A stretch of 64,000 nt of DNA, taken from the NCBI GenBank assembly GCA_964475165.1, contig CAYYVN010000007.1, positions 44,974-108,973 on the forward strand. Direction: 5' to 3'. The notes beneath the pieces are model-generated. The model was not told the origin of the DNA. It saw only the letters and a list, made by a program, of their open reading frames with translations, and searched no databases. Source of the stretch: CAYUHK01 sp964475165. GTDB lineage: Bacteria; Verrucomicrobiota; Kiritimatiellia; JAAZAB01. The position numbers were made by a program, and so were the translations under genes. Positions 47,362 through 56,002 of this stretch are shown here, one piece after another (within the stretch, counting starts at the first letter, position 1; every line of letters begins with the position of its first letter).

Positions 47362-48585
47362 CTATTTGCGCCTGATCACGGCCGGCACAGTTTTCCAGCC
47401 CAGACTGCGGCAGGCCTGCAGACGCAGATGCCCAGCCACCACCTGGTAGGAAACACCATCCGGACGCGGCTTAACCACAATCGGCTGCAGCAGGCCCATC
47501 TCGGTAATCTTCAAGGCCATATCTTTGACTTGCTGTTCCGTGGCCGGATGGCTGGTCAGTCCCGTGGGATCAACGATGAGATGCACATCCAGCTCAGTGA
47601 TTTCCGCGGCGGCCTGGGCGGCCTCGCCGCCATTGGCGCGCCGCCCGGCCTGAATGCCCATGCGGTAGGAATAGACATAGGGAATGGCAAAATCAACATT
47701 GGGATTGGCCTGGAACTTATCGAAGATCTGACGGGTAATCTCATAGACGATGCGCGGACGATCCTTGGCGAGGGTCATGTAACGCAAGCGCATGTAAACC
47801 CCGTAATCATAAAAATCGGAGCGGATATAGGGCTGCTGACCGGTTTGCTCGATCACCTCGCAGGTGACAGCGGTGGCGGCCGCCACTAAAATATCCTCGG
47901 CCACCTTCCAGTTCGAATCGTAGGTGATCCGCACCACCACTTCATCCAACACATAGGGCTCCATCTGCTGGGGCGTGTAATTGATAACCACATTGCTGAA
48001 CAGCATGGCGTTGGGGATGAGCACATGCCGCCCGATAGCTTCCTCAGTGCCCACCGTGCCCCCCACTTGATTGAGCACGGTATACATCATACCCATCTGG
48101 CGCACATCGCCGATCAAGCCCAGGCTGGGCAATAAGACGCGGTCGCCGATCCGGAAAGGACGCTTAACGCTCACCAGCACCCAGGCCGCCAAACCGCTGA
48201 TGGGCGCCTGCAACGACCAGCCCATCAACAGCCCCACAAAGGGCGCCACCGCCACCCAGGAACCGGCCAGCTTGCCGATGTAATGGAAAAAAACCGCCAC
48301 GATCATGACGCCCGCGCCAAAACGCAGCAAGGCGGCCACCATGCTGACCTCACTCGGCGCGCCGCGCCGCAGGTGCACCTTGACGGTAAACAGCAAAATG
48401 CCAAGCTCATACACAGTCAGCGTGGCGGCGGTTAGGACCAGGAAATCGATCAGGGAATGGCCAGGCGAGAAAAACAAGAGGCTCACTCCCATACGGCCCA
48501 GGGCGTAAAAGCCAACCGTCAGCAGCATGAAAAAAAAGAGCAGGCCGATGCGGATACGCGTTTGAACTATATCTTTTGGGGCCAT
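47362..48585 (-). CDS. MscS-like channel fused to a C-terminal ParB-like domain
   Basis: A 407-residue inner membrane protein. Residues 5-135 hold four to five membrane segments (IGLLFFFMLLTVGFYALG and others). The pore and MscS beta domain follow (SWVAVAPFVGLLMGWSLQ, then KRPFRIGDRVLLPSLGLIGDVRQMGM, and LIPNAMLFSNVVINYT). After the usual cytosolic cage, residues 329-407 match a ParB N-terminal domain: LDVHLIVDPTG, EMGLLQPIVVKP and YQVVAGHLRLQACRSLGWKTVPAV, close to the ParB signature GERR.. A.. G. The end stops right after that domain. ATG 48585 has GAGG upstream; the frame reaches a TTG at 48669. MscS identity is firm, ParB-like fold very likely; the function of the fusion is unknown. Confidence 0.8.
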   Translation of the reverse strand: MAPKDIVQTRIRIGLLFFFMLLTVGFYALGRMGVSLLFFSPGHSLIDFLVLTAATLTVYELGILLFTVKVHLRRGAPSEVSMVAALLRFGAGVMIVAVFFHYIGKLAGSWVAVAPFVGLLMGWSLQAPISGLAAWVLVSVKRPFRIGDRVLLPSLGLIGDVRQMGMMYTVLNQVGGTVGTEEAIGRHVLIPNAMLFSNVVINYTPQQMEPYVLDEVVVRITYDSNWKVAEDILVAAATAVTCEVIEQTGQQPYIRSDFYDYGVYMRLRYMTLAKDRPRIVYEITRQIFDKFQANPNVDFAIPYVYSYRMGIQAGRRANGGEAAQAAAEITELDVHLIVDPTGLTSHPATEQQVKDMALKITEMGLLQPIVVKPRPDGVSYQVVAGHLRLQACRSLGWKTVPAVIRRK

Positions 48586-48678
48586 GCATGCCTCTTGAGC
48601 CAGCACTTTAGCGCCGCTTCCCGATGGCGCTGTAACCTGAACATATTCAGGCCGAGGGATCAAGCCCAAACTGGGGTC

Positions 48679-50118
48679 TCAACCGGGCACGGATGTGAGC
48701 CGCACTGAGGCCTGGGGCGGCAATGGATGCCGCTCAATCACCCGCATGCTCTGCCAGCGCCCCTGGCGATAACGCCAATAGAAAACGACGGCCAGCAAAC
48801 AGATATAGAGGGTCGCAAAAGACCAAGCCACATAAAGCCCCGCTTGCCACCAGACCACAGCCAGATAAAGCGGCCCCACCATCACGCCCACCGAAAGGAT
48901 GAGGATCGTCCAGCCGATGAATTTGGTATCACCCGCTCCCTTGAGCGCGCCGGAATAAATCACGGCCAAGACATCCAGCAGACTATAGATCGCCACGAAA
49001 CGGAGCAGGCTAACGGCCAGGCCGCGCACGGCGCCGAATTCAACCGGATCCTGGCCGGCGGCGCGAAAGATATCGCAGAGCGGCCCGGGCAATAATATAT
49101 AGAGCGCCGCCACCACCCACATATAAGCACCCGCCAAATGCAAGGCGCTGCGCGTGGCCGCGGCCCCCTCCTGGGGACGCCCAGCGCCAATGGCCTGCCC
49201 CACCAAGGTGCTCACCGCAATCGAAAAACCTATCATGGGCATGAATCCCAGGGAATTCAGGGCAAAGGCTATATTGGTGGCGGCCAGTTCGTTCCGTCCC
49301 AGCCGCCCCACCATCAACAGAAAAAAGGCAAAGGCAAAGGTATCCATGAAAAATTGCAGGCCGGCCGGAGTGCCGAAACGCCATAAGCGCGCAAAGAGAC
49401 GCCACTCGAAACGCCAGTGGGAGCGCACACCATAACGGGCTTCATGGCGCGCCCGGAATACAAACCCCATGAAAAGCACCAGCATCAAGGCATGACTGGC
49501 CACCGTGGCAACGGCTGAGCCGGCAATACCCATTTCCGGCAGACCCCAACGCCCAAAGATCAGCATCCAATCCAAGGGAATGTTAATGGCCATACCTATC
49601 AGGTTAATGAGCATGATGGCCCGCGTCCGCCCGCGACCGGAATAGAAACTAGCCAGGGCATCATGCATCAGACTAAAAACCGCCCCTTGCATCAGGATGC
49701 TGAAATAGACTATTTCCAATTCCCGCACGCCCGGACCATGCCCGGCCAGCTTAAAGAAGACTCCGCCCAGAGGCGCCAAGGCGGCCAAAATAATTCCAGC
49801 CCCCAAGGCGCAATAGATGGCCTGCCATACCGCCGCCCCCACCCGTCGCAACAGGCCCGCACCCACATATTGAGCCACAAAGGTATTGCTGAAACTGATT
49901 ACGCCCATGAAAAAACATAAAAACATGAAGGAAAGCATCCCAGCCGGCGTGGCCGCCGCCAGGGTATCCAGCGAGTAATGCCCCAGAAAAAGACGATCAG
50001 TGAACAGCATGACCGTATGCGATCCCATGCTGATAACCAGCGGCAAGCTGATACGTAAAATGCCGCCATAACCATTGGGGCGCTGCCATAAATCTTTGAA
50101 GGAGAAAATCTTAATCAT
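48679..50118 (-). CDS. MATE-family multidrug efflux transporter
   Basis: A 479-residue (or 495) NorM-like Na+ or H+ antiporter with 12 predicted helices in two pseudo-repeats. Typical points are ISLPLVISMGSHTVMLFTDRLFLGHYS at the first helix, SFSNTFVAQYVGAG, and the second half GFSIAVSTLVGQAIGAGRP. Two starts compete: ATG 50118 gives an ordinary N-terminus, whereas ATG 50166 has GAGGGAG in front but overlaps a TATAAT that could be a -10 box. I prefer 50118. The exported compounds are unknown; a possible role beside the RND pump is inferred. Confidence 0.9.
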   Translation of the reverse strand: MIKIFSFKDLWQRPNGYGGILRISLPLVISMGSHTVMLFTDRLFLGHYSLDTLAAATPAGMLSFMFLCFFMGVISFSNTFVAQYVGAGLLRRVGAAVWQAIYCALGAGIILAALAPLGGVFFKLAGHGPGVRELEIVYFSILMQGAVFSLMHDALASFYSGRGRTRAIMLINLIGMAINIPLDWMLIFGRWGLPEMGIAGSAVATVASHALMLVLFMGFVFRARHEARYGVRSHWRFEWRLFARLWRFGTPAGLQFFMDTFAFAFFLLMVGRLGRNELAATNIAFALNSLGFMPMIGFSIAVSTLVGQAIGAGRPQEGAAATRSALHLAGAYMWVVAALYILLPGPLCDIFRAAGQDPVEFGAVRGLAVSLLRFVAIYSLLDVLAVIYSGALKGAGDTKFIGWTILILSVGVMVGPLYLAVVWWQAGLYVAWSFATLYICLLAVVFYWRYRQGRWQSMRVIERHPLPPQASVRLTSVPG

Positions 50119-50356
50119 ATTGGAGCTTAGTTCCCAAAAGCAGACGCTGGCTGAATTTTGGGGCATTATACTCTCCCTCAGCATAAAGCAAACCCGGAAA
50201 ACAGCCGCTCTCTGATGGCCTTTTTCATTGTTTTTTTTAACAGCCCGGCTTACGATCGCCTGAGTTTACTCCCTGCAGCGAGACTGACCTGGTCGTCAGG
50301 AAAAGGAAAACAGGATAGGAGCCGGCGCTGATCCGGATCCATGACAAGGAACTCAT

Positions 50357-52024
50357 ATGAATAGTGATCAGATAAAAAAAGGATTGGAACGCGCCCCGCA
50401 TCGCAGCCTGCTCCGGGCCACTGGCCTTGATCAGAGCCAGCTGGATAAACCCTTCATTGGCGTGTGCAATTCGTTCAACGAAATCGTCCCCGGGCATGTG
50501 CACCTCAATGCCGTCGGACGTTGGATCTGCCGCCGCATCCGTCAAGCCGGCGGGATCCCTTTTGAATTCAATACGATCGGCGTCTGCGACGGTATCGCTA
50601 TGGGACATGCCGGCATGAATTATTCCCTGCCCAGTCGTGAACTGATCGCTGATAGCGTGGAAACCATGGTCCGCGCCCATTGTTTTGATGCTTTGATTTG
50701 CATCCCCAACTGCGATAAAATCGTGCCGGGCATGCTGATGGGCGCCCTGCGCGTCAATATCCCCACCCTGATGATCAGCGGCGGGCCGATGGCCGCCGGC
50801 CGCAGCGCCACGGGCGCGGCCTTGGATTTGATCAGCGTGTTTGAGGGCGTCGCCGCCTGCAAACAGGGGGCCATCAGCGAGACCCAGCTTGAGGCGCTTG
50901 AAGCTGCGGCCTGTCCCGGCTGCGGTTCCTGTTCGGGCATGTTCACGGCCAACTCCATGAACTGCCTCTGCGAGGCCCTGGGCATGGCCCTGCCAGGCAA
51001 CGGATCCATCCTGGCCACTGATCCCAAGCGCAAGGCGCTCTATACCAAGGCGGCCCGCAGAGTCGTGGCTATGGCCCTGGCCAAAGGCCCGCGCCCGCGG
51101 GAGATCGTCACTGAAGCCGCGCTGGATAACGCCTTCGCCTTGGATATGGCCATGGGTGGTAGCACCAATACGGTGCTGCATGCCCTGGCCATCGCCCATG
51201 AAGCCGGCGTGCACTATGACCTGAATCGCATCAATCTTATCTCGCAAAAAACACCCAATATCTGCCGGGTAGCCCCTTCCAGCCAGTTTCATATGGAGGA
51301 TGTCGATCGGGCCGGCGGTATCAGCGCCATTCTAAAAACCATCAGCGCCATTCCCGGCCTGCTTCACGCTCAAGCCCCCACCATCACCGGTAAGAGCCTG
51401 GGCCGTAATGTGAGCCGCGCCAAGATCAAGGATCCAACCGTGATCCGCCCCCTGGAAAACCCCTATTCCAAGGAAGGCGGCTTGGCCATCCTATGGGGAA
51501 ACCTGGCCAGCGAGGGTGCCGTCGTCAAGACAGCCGGCGTGGCCGATTCCATGCTGACCTTCGAAGGTCAGGCCATCGTCTTCAATTCCCGTGAAGAGGC
51601 CAATACTGGTATTCTGCAGGGTAAAGTGAAAGCCGGCCAGGTGGTGGTGATTCGCTACGAGGGTCCGCGGGGCGGCCCGGGAATGCAGGAAATGCTCGGG
51701 CCAACCTCTTACATCATGGGCCAGGGCCTGGGCGAAAAAGTGGCTCTGATCACCGATGGCCGCTTTTCCGGCGGCACGCGGGGTGCCTGTATCGGGCATA
51801 TTTCGCCGGAAGCCGCCGCCGGCGGCATTATCGGGCTGTTGCAGGATGGCGATCTGATCCGGATCGATATTCCCAATCATCGCCTGGAAACTACCGTGCC
51901 AGCGGATGAACTTGAACGGCGCCGCGCGGCCCAGCCGGCCTATACGCCCCAGGCCGTCGGCGGATATTTAGGCCGCTACGCCGCCCAGGTGTCCAGCGCT
52001 TGCGCGGGAGCCGTGCTGCCCTGA
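50357..52024 (+). CDS. ilvD: Dihydroxy-acid dehydratase
   Basis: IlvD makes the 2-oxo acid precursors of isoleucine and valine. The 555-residue protein carries the iron-sulfur cluster cysteines in CDGIAMGHAG, CIPNCDKIVPG and CPGCGSCSGMFTANSMNCL. The Glu and substrate region GGSTNTVLHALAIAHEAG and the C-terminal DGRFSGGTRG are also present. The gene starts AAGGAACTCATATG, has no other ilv gene beside it, and converges with icd four bases away. Confidence 0.97.
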   Translation: MNSDQIKKGLERAPHRSLLRATGLDQSQLDKPFIGVCNSFNEIVPGHVHLNAVGRWICRRIRQAGGIPFEFNTIGVCDGIAMGHAGMNYSLPSRELIADSVETMVRAHCFDALICIPNCDKIVPGMLMGALRVNIPTLMISGGPMAAGRSATGAALDLISVFEGVAACKQGAISETQLEALEAAACPGCGSCSGMFTANSMNCLCEALGMALPGNGSILATDPKRKALYTKAARRVVAMALAKGPRPREIVTEAALDNAFALDMAMGGSTNTVLHALAIAHEAGVHYDLNRINLISQKTPNICRVAPSSQFHMEDVDRAGGISAILKTISAIPGLLHAQAPTITGKSLGRNVSRAKIKDPTVIRPLENPYSKEGGLAILWGNLASEGAVVKTAGVADSMLTFEGQAIVFNSREEANTGILQGKVKAGQVVVIRYEGPRGGPGMQEMLGPTSYIMGQGLGEKVALITDGRFSGGTRGACIGHISPEAAAGGIIGLLQDGDLIRIDIPNHRLETTVPADELERRRAAQPAYTPQAVGGYLGRYAAQVSSACAGAVLP

Positions 52025-52028
52025 AAGT

Positions 52029-53276
52029 TCAGGCCAGGTTACGAGCCACGGCGCTGCCAAACTCGCTGCATGAAAGCAGGGTGGCGCCCTCCATCAGGCG
52101 CTCCAGATCATAGGTGACTGTCTTGGCGGCCAGGGTGCGTTCCATGCCGCGCATGATGCTATCGGCCGCCTCCCGCCAGCCCAGATAACGGAACAGCATC
52201 TCGCCGGATAAAATCAGCGAACTGGGATTAACCTTATCCTGCCCGGCATATTTGGGCGCCGTACCATGCGTGGCCTCGAAGAGGGCCAGGCCAGAGTCGT
52301 AATTGATATTGGCGCCGGGGGCCAGCCCAATACCGCCCACGCAAGCCGCCAACGCATCCGAAAGATAATCGCCATTGAGGTTCATGGTGGCCACCACCGC
52401 ATACTCGCGCGGGCGCGTCAGAATCTGCTGAAAAAACGCATCCGCCAGCACATCATTCACCAACACCTTGCCGGGCGGCGCGCGGCCGCCACAGTCCTCG
52501 GCCACTACGGCCACCGCGCTCAGTTCGCGGCGCACCAGGTCATAGCCCCACTGCTTGAAGGCGCCTTCGGTGAATTTCATGATGTTACCCTTATGCACCA
52601 GGGTCACGCTGGGCCGCCCCTCGCTCACGGCATAATTGATCGCCGCGCGGATCAAGCGCTCGGATCCCTCGCGGGAGATGGGCTTGATACCCAGACCACT
52701 GCTTCCCGGAAAACGCAGCTGGGTCACACCTAAATCCTGCTCCAGAAAACGAATCAGTTTTTGAGCTGCCTCACTGCCGGCCGGCCATTCGATACCGGCA
52801 TAAATATCCTCGGTGTTCTCCCGGAAGACCACCATATCAGTCCATTCCGGATGGCGCACCGGCGAGGGCACGCCCGGGAACCAACGCACCGGCCTGAGAC
52901 ACACATAGAGATCAAGCTGTTGACGCAAGGCCACATTCAGCGAGCTGAACCCTCCCCCCACCGGAGTGGTCAAGGGCCCTTTGATGGCCACGATATGGCG
53001 GCGGATAGCCGCTACTGTTTCCGGTGGTAACCAAACACCATGGATTTGATGGGCTTTTTCGCCAGCATAGACTTCCTGCCAATGCACGCGCCGCCGGCCG
53101 CCATAGGCCTTGTGCACGGCCGCATCCCAGACCAGCCTGGCAGCGCGCATGATGTCCGGCCCGATCCCGTCGCCCTCGATAAAGAGAATGCTAGGATCAG
53201 GCGGCACACACAGTTGGCCATCCGCGCCGCGCCGGATCAGCGTGCCTGGCTGCGCATTGTGATTAGTGCGGGTCAT
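52029..53276 (-). CDS. icd: NADP-dependent isocitrate dehydrogenase
   Basis: A 415-residue TCA-cycle enzyme that turns isocitrate to 2-oxoglutarate. Substrate-binding SSLNVALRQQLDLYVCLRPVR is present; its first Ser is the site phosphorylated in E. coli. NADP preference is read from GTAPKYAGQDKVNP, where Lys and Tyr bind the 2'-phosphate. The start is downstream of aconitase with a 9-base gap, so acn and icd form an operon in pathway order. No glyoxylate genes are seen. Confidence 0.95.
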   Translation of the reverse strand: MTRTNHNAQPGTLIRRGADGQLCVPPDPSILFIEGDGIGPDIMRAARLVWDAAVHKAYGGRRRVHWQEVYAGEKAHQIHGVWLPPETVAAIRRHIVAIKGPLTTPVGGGFSSLNVALRQQLDLYVCLRPVRWFPGVPSPVRHPEWTDMVVFRENTEDIYAGIEWPAGSEAAQKLIRFLEQDLGVTQLRFPGSSGLGIKPISREGSERLIRAAINYAVSEGRPSVTLVHKGNIMKFTEGAFKQWGYDLVRRELSAVAVVAEDCGGRAPPGKVLVNDVLADAFFQQILTRPREYAVVATMNLNGDYLSDALAACVGGIGLAPGANINYDSGLALFEATHGTAPKYAGQDKVNPSSLILSGEMLFRYLGWREAADSIMRGMERTLAAKTVTYDLERLMEGATLLSCSEFGSAVARNLA

Positions 53277-53285
53277 GTTTTCCTT

Positions 53286-55217
53286 TCAGTGCTCGGCGCG
53301 CGTGAAGTTGAGCAGACCACCAGCCAGCAGGATCTGGATTTGGCGCGCGGAAAGTTTCCACTGCAAGGCCAGCTCTACCCCGGAAGATTCCACCCTCAAA
53401 ACAAGCGGCCGCGCCCCGCTGAGCGCTTCCACCAAGCCGGCCACGCGCAGGCGGTCACCCGCCTGCAGGCGATCGTAATCAGCGGCCTGCGCAAAGACCA
53501 GGGGCACGATCCCGAAATTGATCAAGTTGGCTTGATGAATGCGCTCGAAGGATTTAGCTATCACCGCCTTAACGCCCAGAAACATCGGACACAGCGCCGC
53601 ATGCTCGCGGCTGGAGCCCTGGCCGTAGGATTCACCGGCAAGGATGATGTTATGCAGGCCCTCTTCTTGAAAAGCCTTGGCCCGCTCGGCGAAGCCGGCA
53701 TCCAAGGGCTCAAAGACATATTGGGCATAGCGCGGAATATTGGAGCGGTATTTCAGACGCGCACCCGCCGGCATAATATGATCGGTGGTGATTTTATCGC
53801 CCACCTTGATGGCCACCACACCACGCAGATCGTTCGGCAGAGCGCTGTTGCGCGGCAGAGCAGCGATATTGGGGCCGCGCTCGATGGGGACGGCCGCGCC
53901 CGCGGGCGGCGGTTGAATGAAAAGTGCATCATCGATCTCGAAAGCCCGCGGCTGAGCCACCTCCGGAAACTCCAGCCCGGCCCGGCGAGGATCCCGCACG
54001 CATCCGGCCAGCGCCGCCAGCGCCGCCACCGGTGGACTGACCAAATAAACCTTGGCCGAAGGCGTCCCGGAACGTCCCTCGAAGTTGCGGTTGGAGGTGC
54101 GCAAGGAAACCCCGCCCGTCTCCGGCGCCAGCGAGTTGCCGATGCAAAAACCACAGGCGTTTTCCAGGATGCGGGCGCCGGCGCCGATCAGGGCGGCCAG
54201 GCTTTTATCCTTGGCCAACATAGCCAGTACCTGGCGCGAGCCAGGCGCGATACCCAAGCTAACATCTTGATGAATACGGCGCCCCGCCAGAATACGCGCG
54301 ACGGTCTCGAGATCGCGATAGGAAGAATTGGTGCAGGATCCAATCAAGACCTGATCAACCTTCAGACCTTCCAACTCGGCCACGGGCACGATATTGCCCG
54401 GGGAATGCGGCGCCGCCGCCAAGGGCTCCAATTTCTCCAGATCAATGGTCAACTGGCGGTCGTAGACGGCATCGGCATCGGGCCGAAGCTCGCGCCAGAC
54501 CTCTCCGCGGCCCTGTGCTTCCAGGAAGCGGCGTGTACACTCATCGCTGGGAAAGACCGAAGTCAATACGCCGCATTCGGCGCCCATATTGGCAATCGTC
54601 GCCCGTTCAGGCACATCGAGCTGGGCCAGGCCCGCCCCACCATATTCGAGCACATAGCCGCCATTGCCCTGCGTGCCCAGCTGTTCCAAAACCTTGAGAA
54701 TGATATCCTTGGCTGTGACCCAAGGCTGGAGGCGGCCCTCGAGTTTCAAGAGCAGCACCTTGGGCATGAGACAATGAAAGGGCGCGCCGGCCATGGCCAG
54801 GGCCACATCCAAACCACCAGCCCCAATCCCCAACATACCCAGCCCGCCGGCGGTGGGTGTATGCGAATCTGAGCCCAACAAGGTCTTGCCCGGCACTCCA
54901 AAACGCTCCAGGTGCAATTGATGGCAGATGCCATTGCCGGCCCGCGAAAAGATAATGCCGAAACGCGCCGCCACCGATTGCAGGTAACGGTGATCATCGG
55001 CATTCTCGCAACCAACTTGAATGGTGTTATGATCCACATAGCTTACGGCCAGCTCGTTTTGGATCCGAGCCAAGCCCAGGGCCTCAAATTGCAAATAAGC
55101 CAGGGTCCCCGTGGCGTCTTGGGTCAGGGTCTGATCAATCGCAAGCGCGATTTCTTGGCCCGGGATCGGCAAATCCCCTGCTAAATGCTGCGCTAATATT
55201 TTTTGCGTCACATTCAT
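53286..55217 (-). CDS. acn: Aconitate hydratase, short (about 640-residue) type
   Basis: A 643-residue aconitase. It is shorter than AcnA or AcnB (about 890 or 865) and resembles the putative aconitase group found in thermophiles and delta-type bacteria. Cluster ligands are seen as GSCTNSS (Cys about 300) and CGFCIG (Cys-x2-Cys about 366-369). Substrate contacts include GSDSHTPTAGGLG and, in the swivel domain, GESYGQGSSREHAALCP. GGAGGGGGAC precedes ATG 55217. The following gene is icd, so this operon makes 2-oxoglutarate from citrate. Confidence 0.93.
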   Translation of the reverse strand: MNVTQKILAQHLAGDLPIPGQEIALAIDQTLTQDATGTLAYLQFEALGLARIQNELAVSYVDHNTIQVGCENADDHRYLQSVAARFGIIFSRAGNGICHQLHLERFGVPGKTLLGSDSHTPTAGGLGMLGIGAGGLDVALAMAGAPFHCLMPKVLLLKLEGRLQPWVTAKDIILKVLEQLGTQGNGGYVLEYGGAGLAQLDVPERATIANMGAECGVLTSVFPSDECTRRFLEAQGRGEVWRELRPDADAVYDRQLTIDLEKLEPLAAAPHSPGNIVPVAELEGLKVDQVLIGSCTNSSYRDLETVARILAGRRIHQDVSLGIAPGSRQVLAMLAKDKSLAALIGAGARILENACGFCIGNSLAPETGGVSLRTSNRNFEGRSGTPSAKVYLVSPPVAALAALAGCVRDPRRAGLEFPEVAQPRAFEIDDALFIQPPPAGAAVPIERGPNIAALPRNSALPNDLRGVVAIKVGDKITTDHIMPAGARLKYRSNIPRYAQYVFEPLDAGFAERAKAFQEEGLHNIILAGESYGQGSSREHAALCPMFLGVKAVIAKSFERIHQANLINFGIVPLVFAQAADYDRLQAGDRLRVAGLVEALSGARPLVLRVESSGVELALQWKLSARQIQILLAGGLLNFTRAEH

Positions 55218-55247
55218 TCGAGTCCCCCTCCAAGGGCACAGTTAATC

Positions 55248-55275
55248 AGTTTAGCAGAGACTGCCCGGCTTTCAA
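55248..55275 (-). promoter_or_regulatory. Candidate promoter of the acn-icd operon
   Basis: On the minus strand TTGAAA (55275-55270) and TAAACT (55253-55248) with a 16-base spacer. Transcription would begin near 55241 and leave a leader of about 25 bases containing the GGAGGGGG site. Confidence 0.4.
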
Positions 55276-55317
55276 TCATGGATTATAAGCGCCGGGTGCG
55301 GCCGCTTAAATTCGCCT

Positions 55318-55346
55318 TTGACATCTCCGTCGCCCCCGCCTATGCT
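55318..55346 (+). promoter_or_regulatory. Sigma70-type promoter of the lemA operon
   Basis: A consensus TTGACA (55318-55323) and TATGCT (55341-55346) with a 17-base spacer. Transcription would start near 55353, about 38 bases before lemA. It is divergent from the aconitase promoter. Confidence 0.6.
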
Positions 55347-55390
55347 ACGTGAAACACAAAGAGGCCCGCATATTTACAGAGGAGCAAAGC

Positions 55391-55981
55391 ATGACCTTCA
55401 CTGCCCTGTTCGTTCTGGCGCTGCTGATCATCCTGATCTTGTTTGTTATCAATATCTATAACCGCCTGGTGAGCCTGCGCAATCGCTTCAAAAATGCCTT
55501 TGCCCAGATAGATGTCCAGCTCAAGCGGCGCTATGATCTGATTCCCAATCTGGTGTCTACCGCCAAAGGCTATCTCCAGCACGAGCGCCAAACCCTGGAA
55601 GCTGTCACGGCGGCGCGCAATCAGGCTGCCGCAGCCATCCAGCAGGCGGCCAGCGACCCCAGCAACATCACGGCCATCCAGGGATTGGCGGGCGCCGAAA
55701 GCGCTCTGACCGGCGCCCTGGGACGGCTCCTGGCGGTGGTGGAAGCTTATCCCGATCTCAAGGCCAACCAGAATATGGCCGCACTGATGGAGGAGCTCTC
55801 TTCCACCGAGAACAAAGTCTCCTTTGCGCGTCAGGCCTATAATGATGCCGTGATGCTTTATAATACCACCCGCGAATCCTTCCCCCAGAATCTGATGGCG
55901 GGTCCTTTCGGATTCGCGGCCGCCCAGCTGTTCGAAATCACAGCGCCAACGGAACGGGAAGCGCCCCAAGTCTCTTTCTGA
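55391..55981 (+). CDS. lemA: LemA family protein
   Basis: A 196-residue inner membrane protein with a short N-terminal membrane helix (TALFVLALLIILILFVINIYN) and the LemA core of antiparallel helices: QIDVQLKRRYDLIPNLVSTAKGY, a middle helix with ENLxxLxx-type sequence, and FPQNLMAGPFGF near the end. LemA proteins are widespread and poorly understood; they are often encoded beside M48 proteases, as here. GAGGAGC precedes ATG 55391. Confidence 0.93.
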   Translation: MTFTALFVLALLIILILFVINIYNRLVSLRNRFKNAFAQIDVQLKRRYDLIPNLVSTAKGYLQHERQTLEAVTAARNQAAAAIQQAASDPSNITAIQGLAGAESALTGALGRLLAVVEAYPDLKANQNMAALMEELSSTENKVSFARQAYNDAVMLYNTTRESFPQNLMAGPFGFAAAQLFEITAPTEREAPQVSF

Positions 55982-56002
55982 GTTGCGCCAGAGAAAATCT
56001 GC

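Noticed and set aside
53040..54872. 610-residue plus-strand open frame opposite icd and aconitase
   Set aside because: It runs against two clear enzyme genes with intact motifs and has a composition of antisense G+C-rich DNA.
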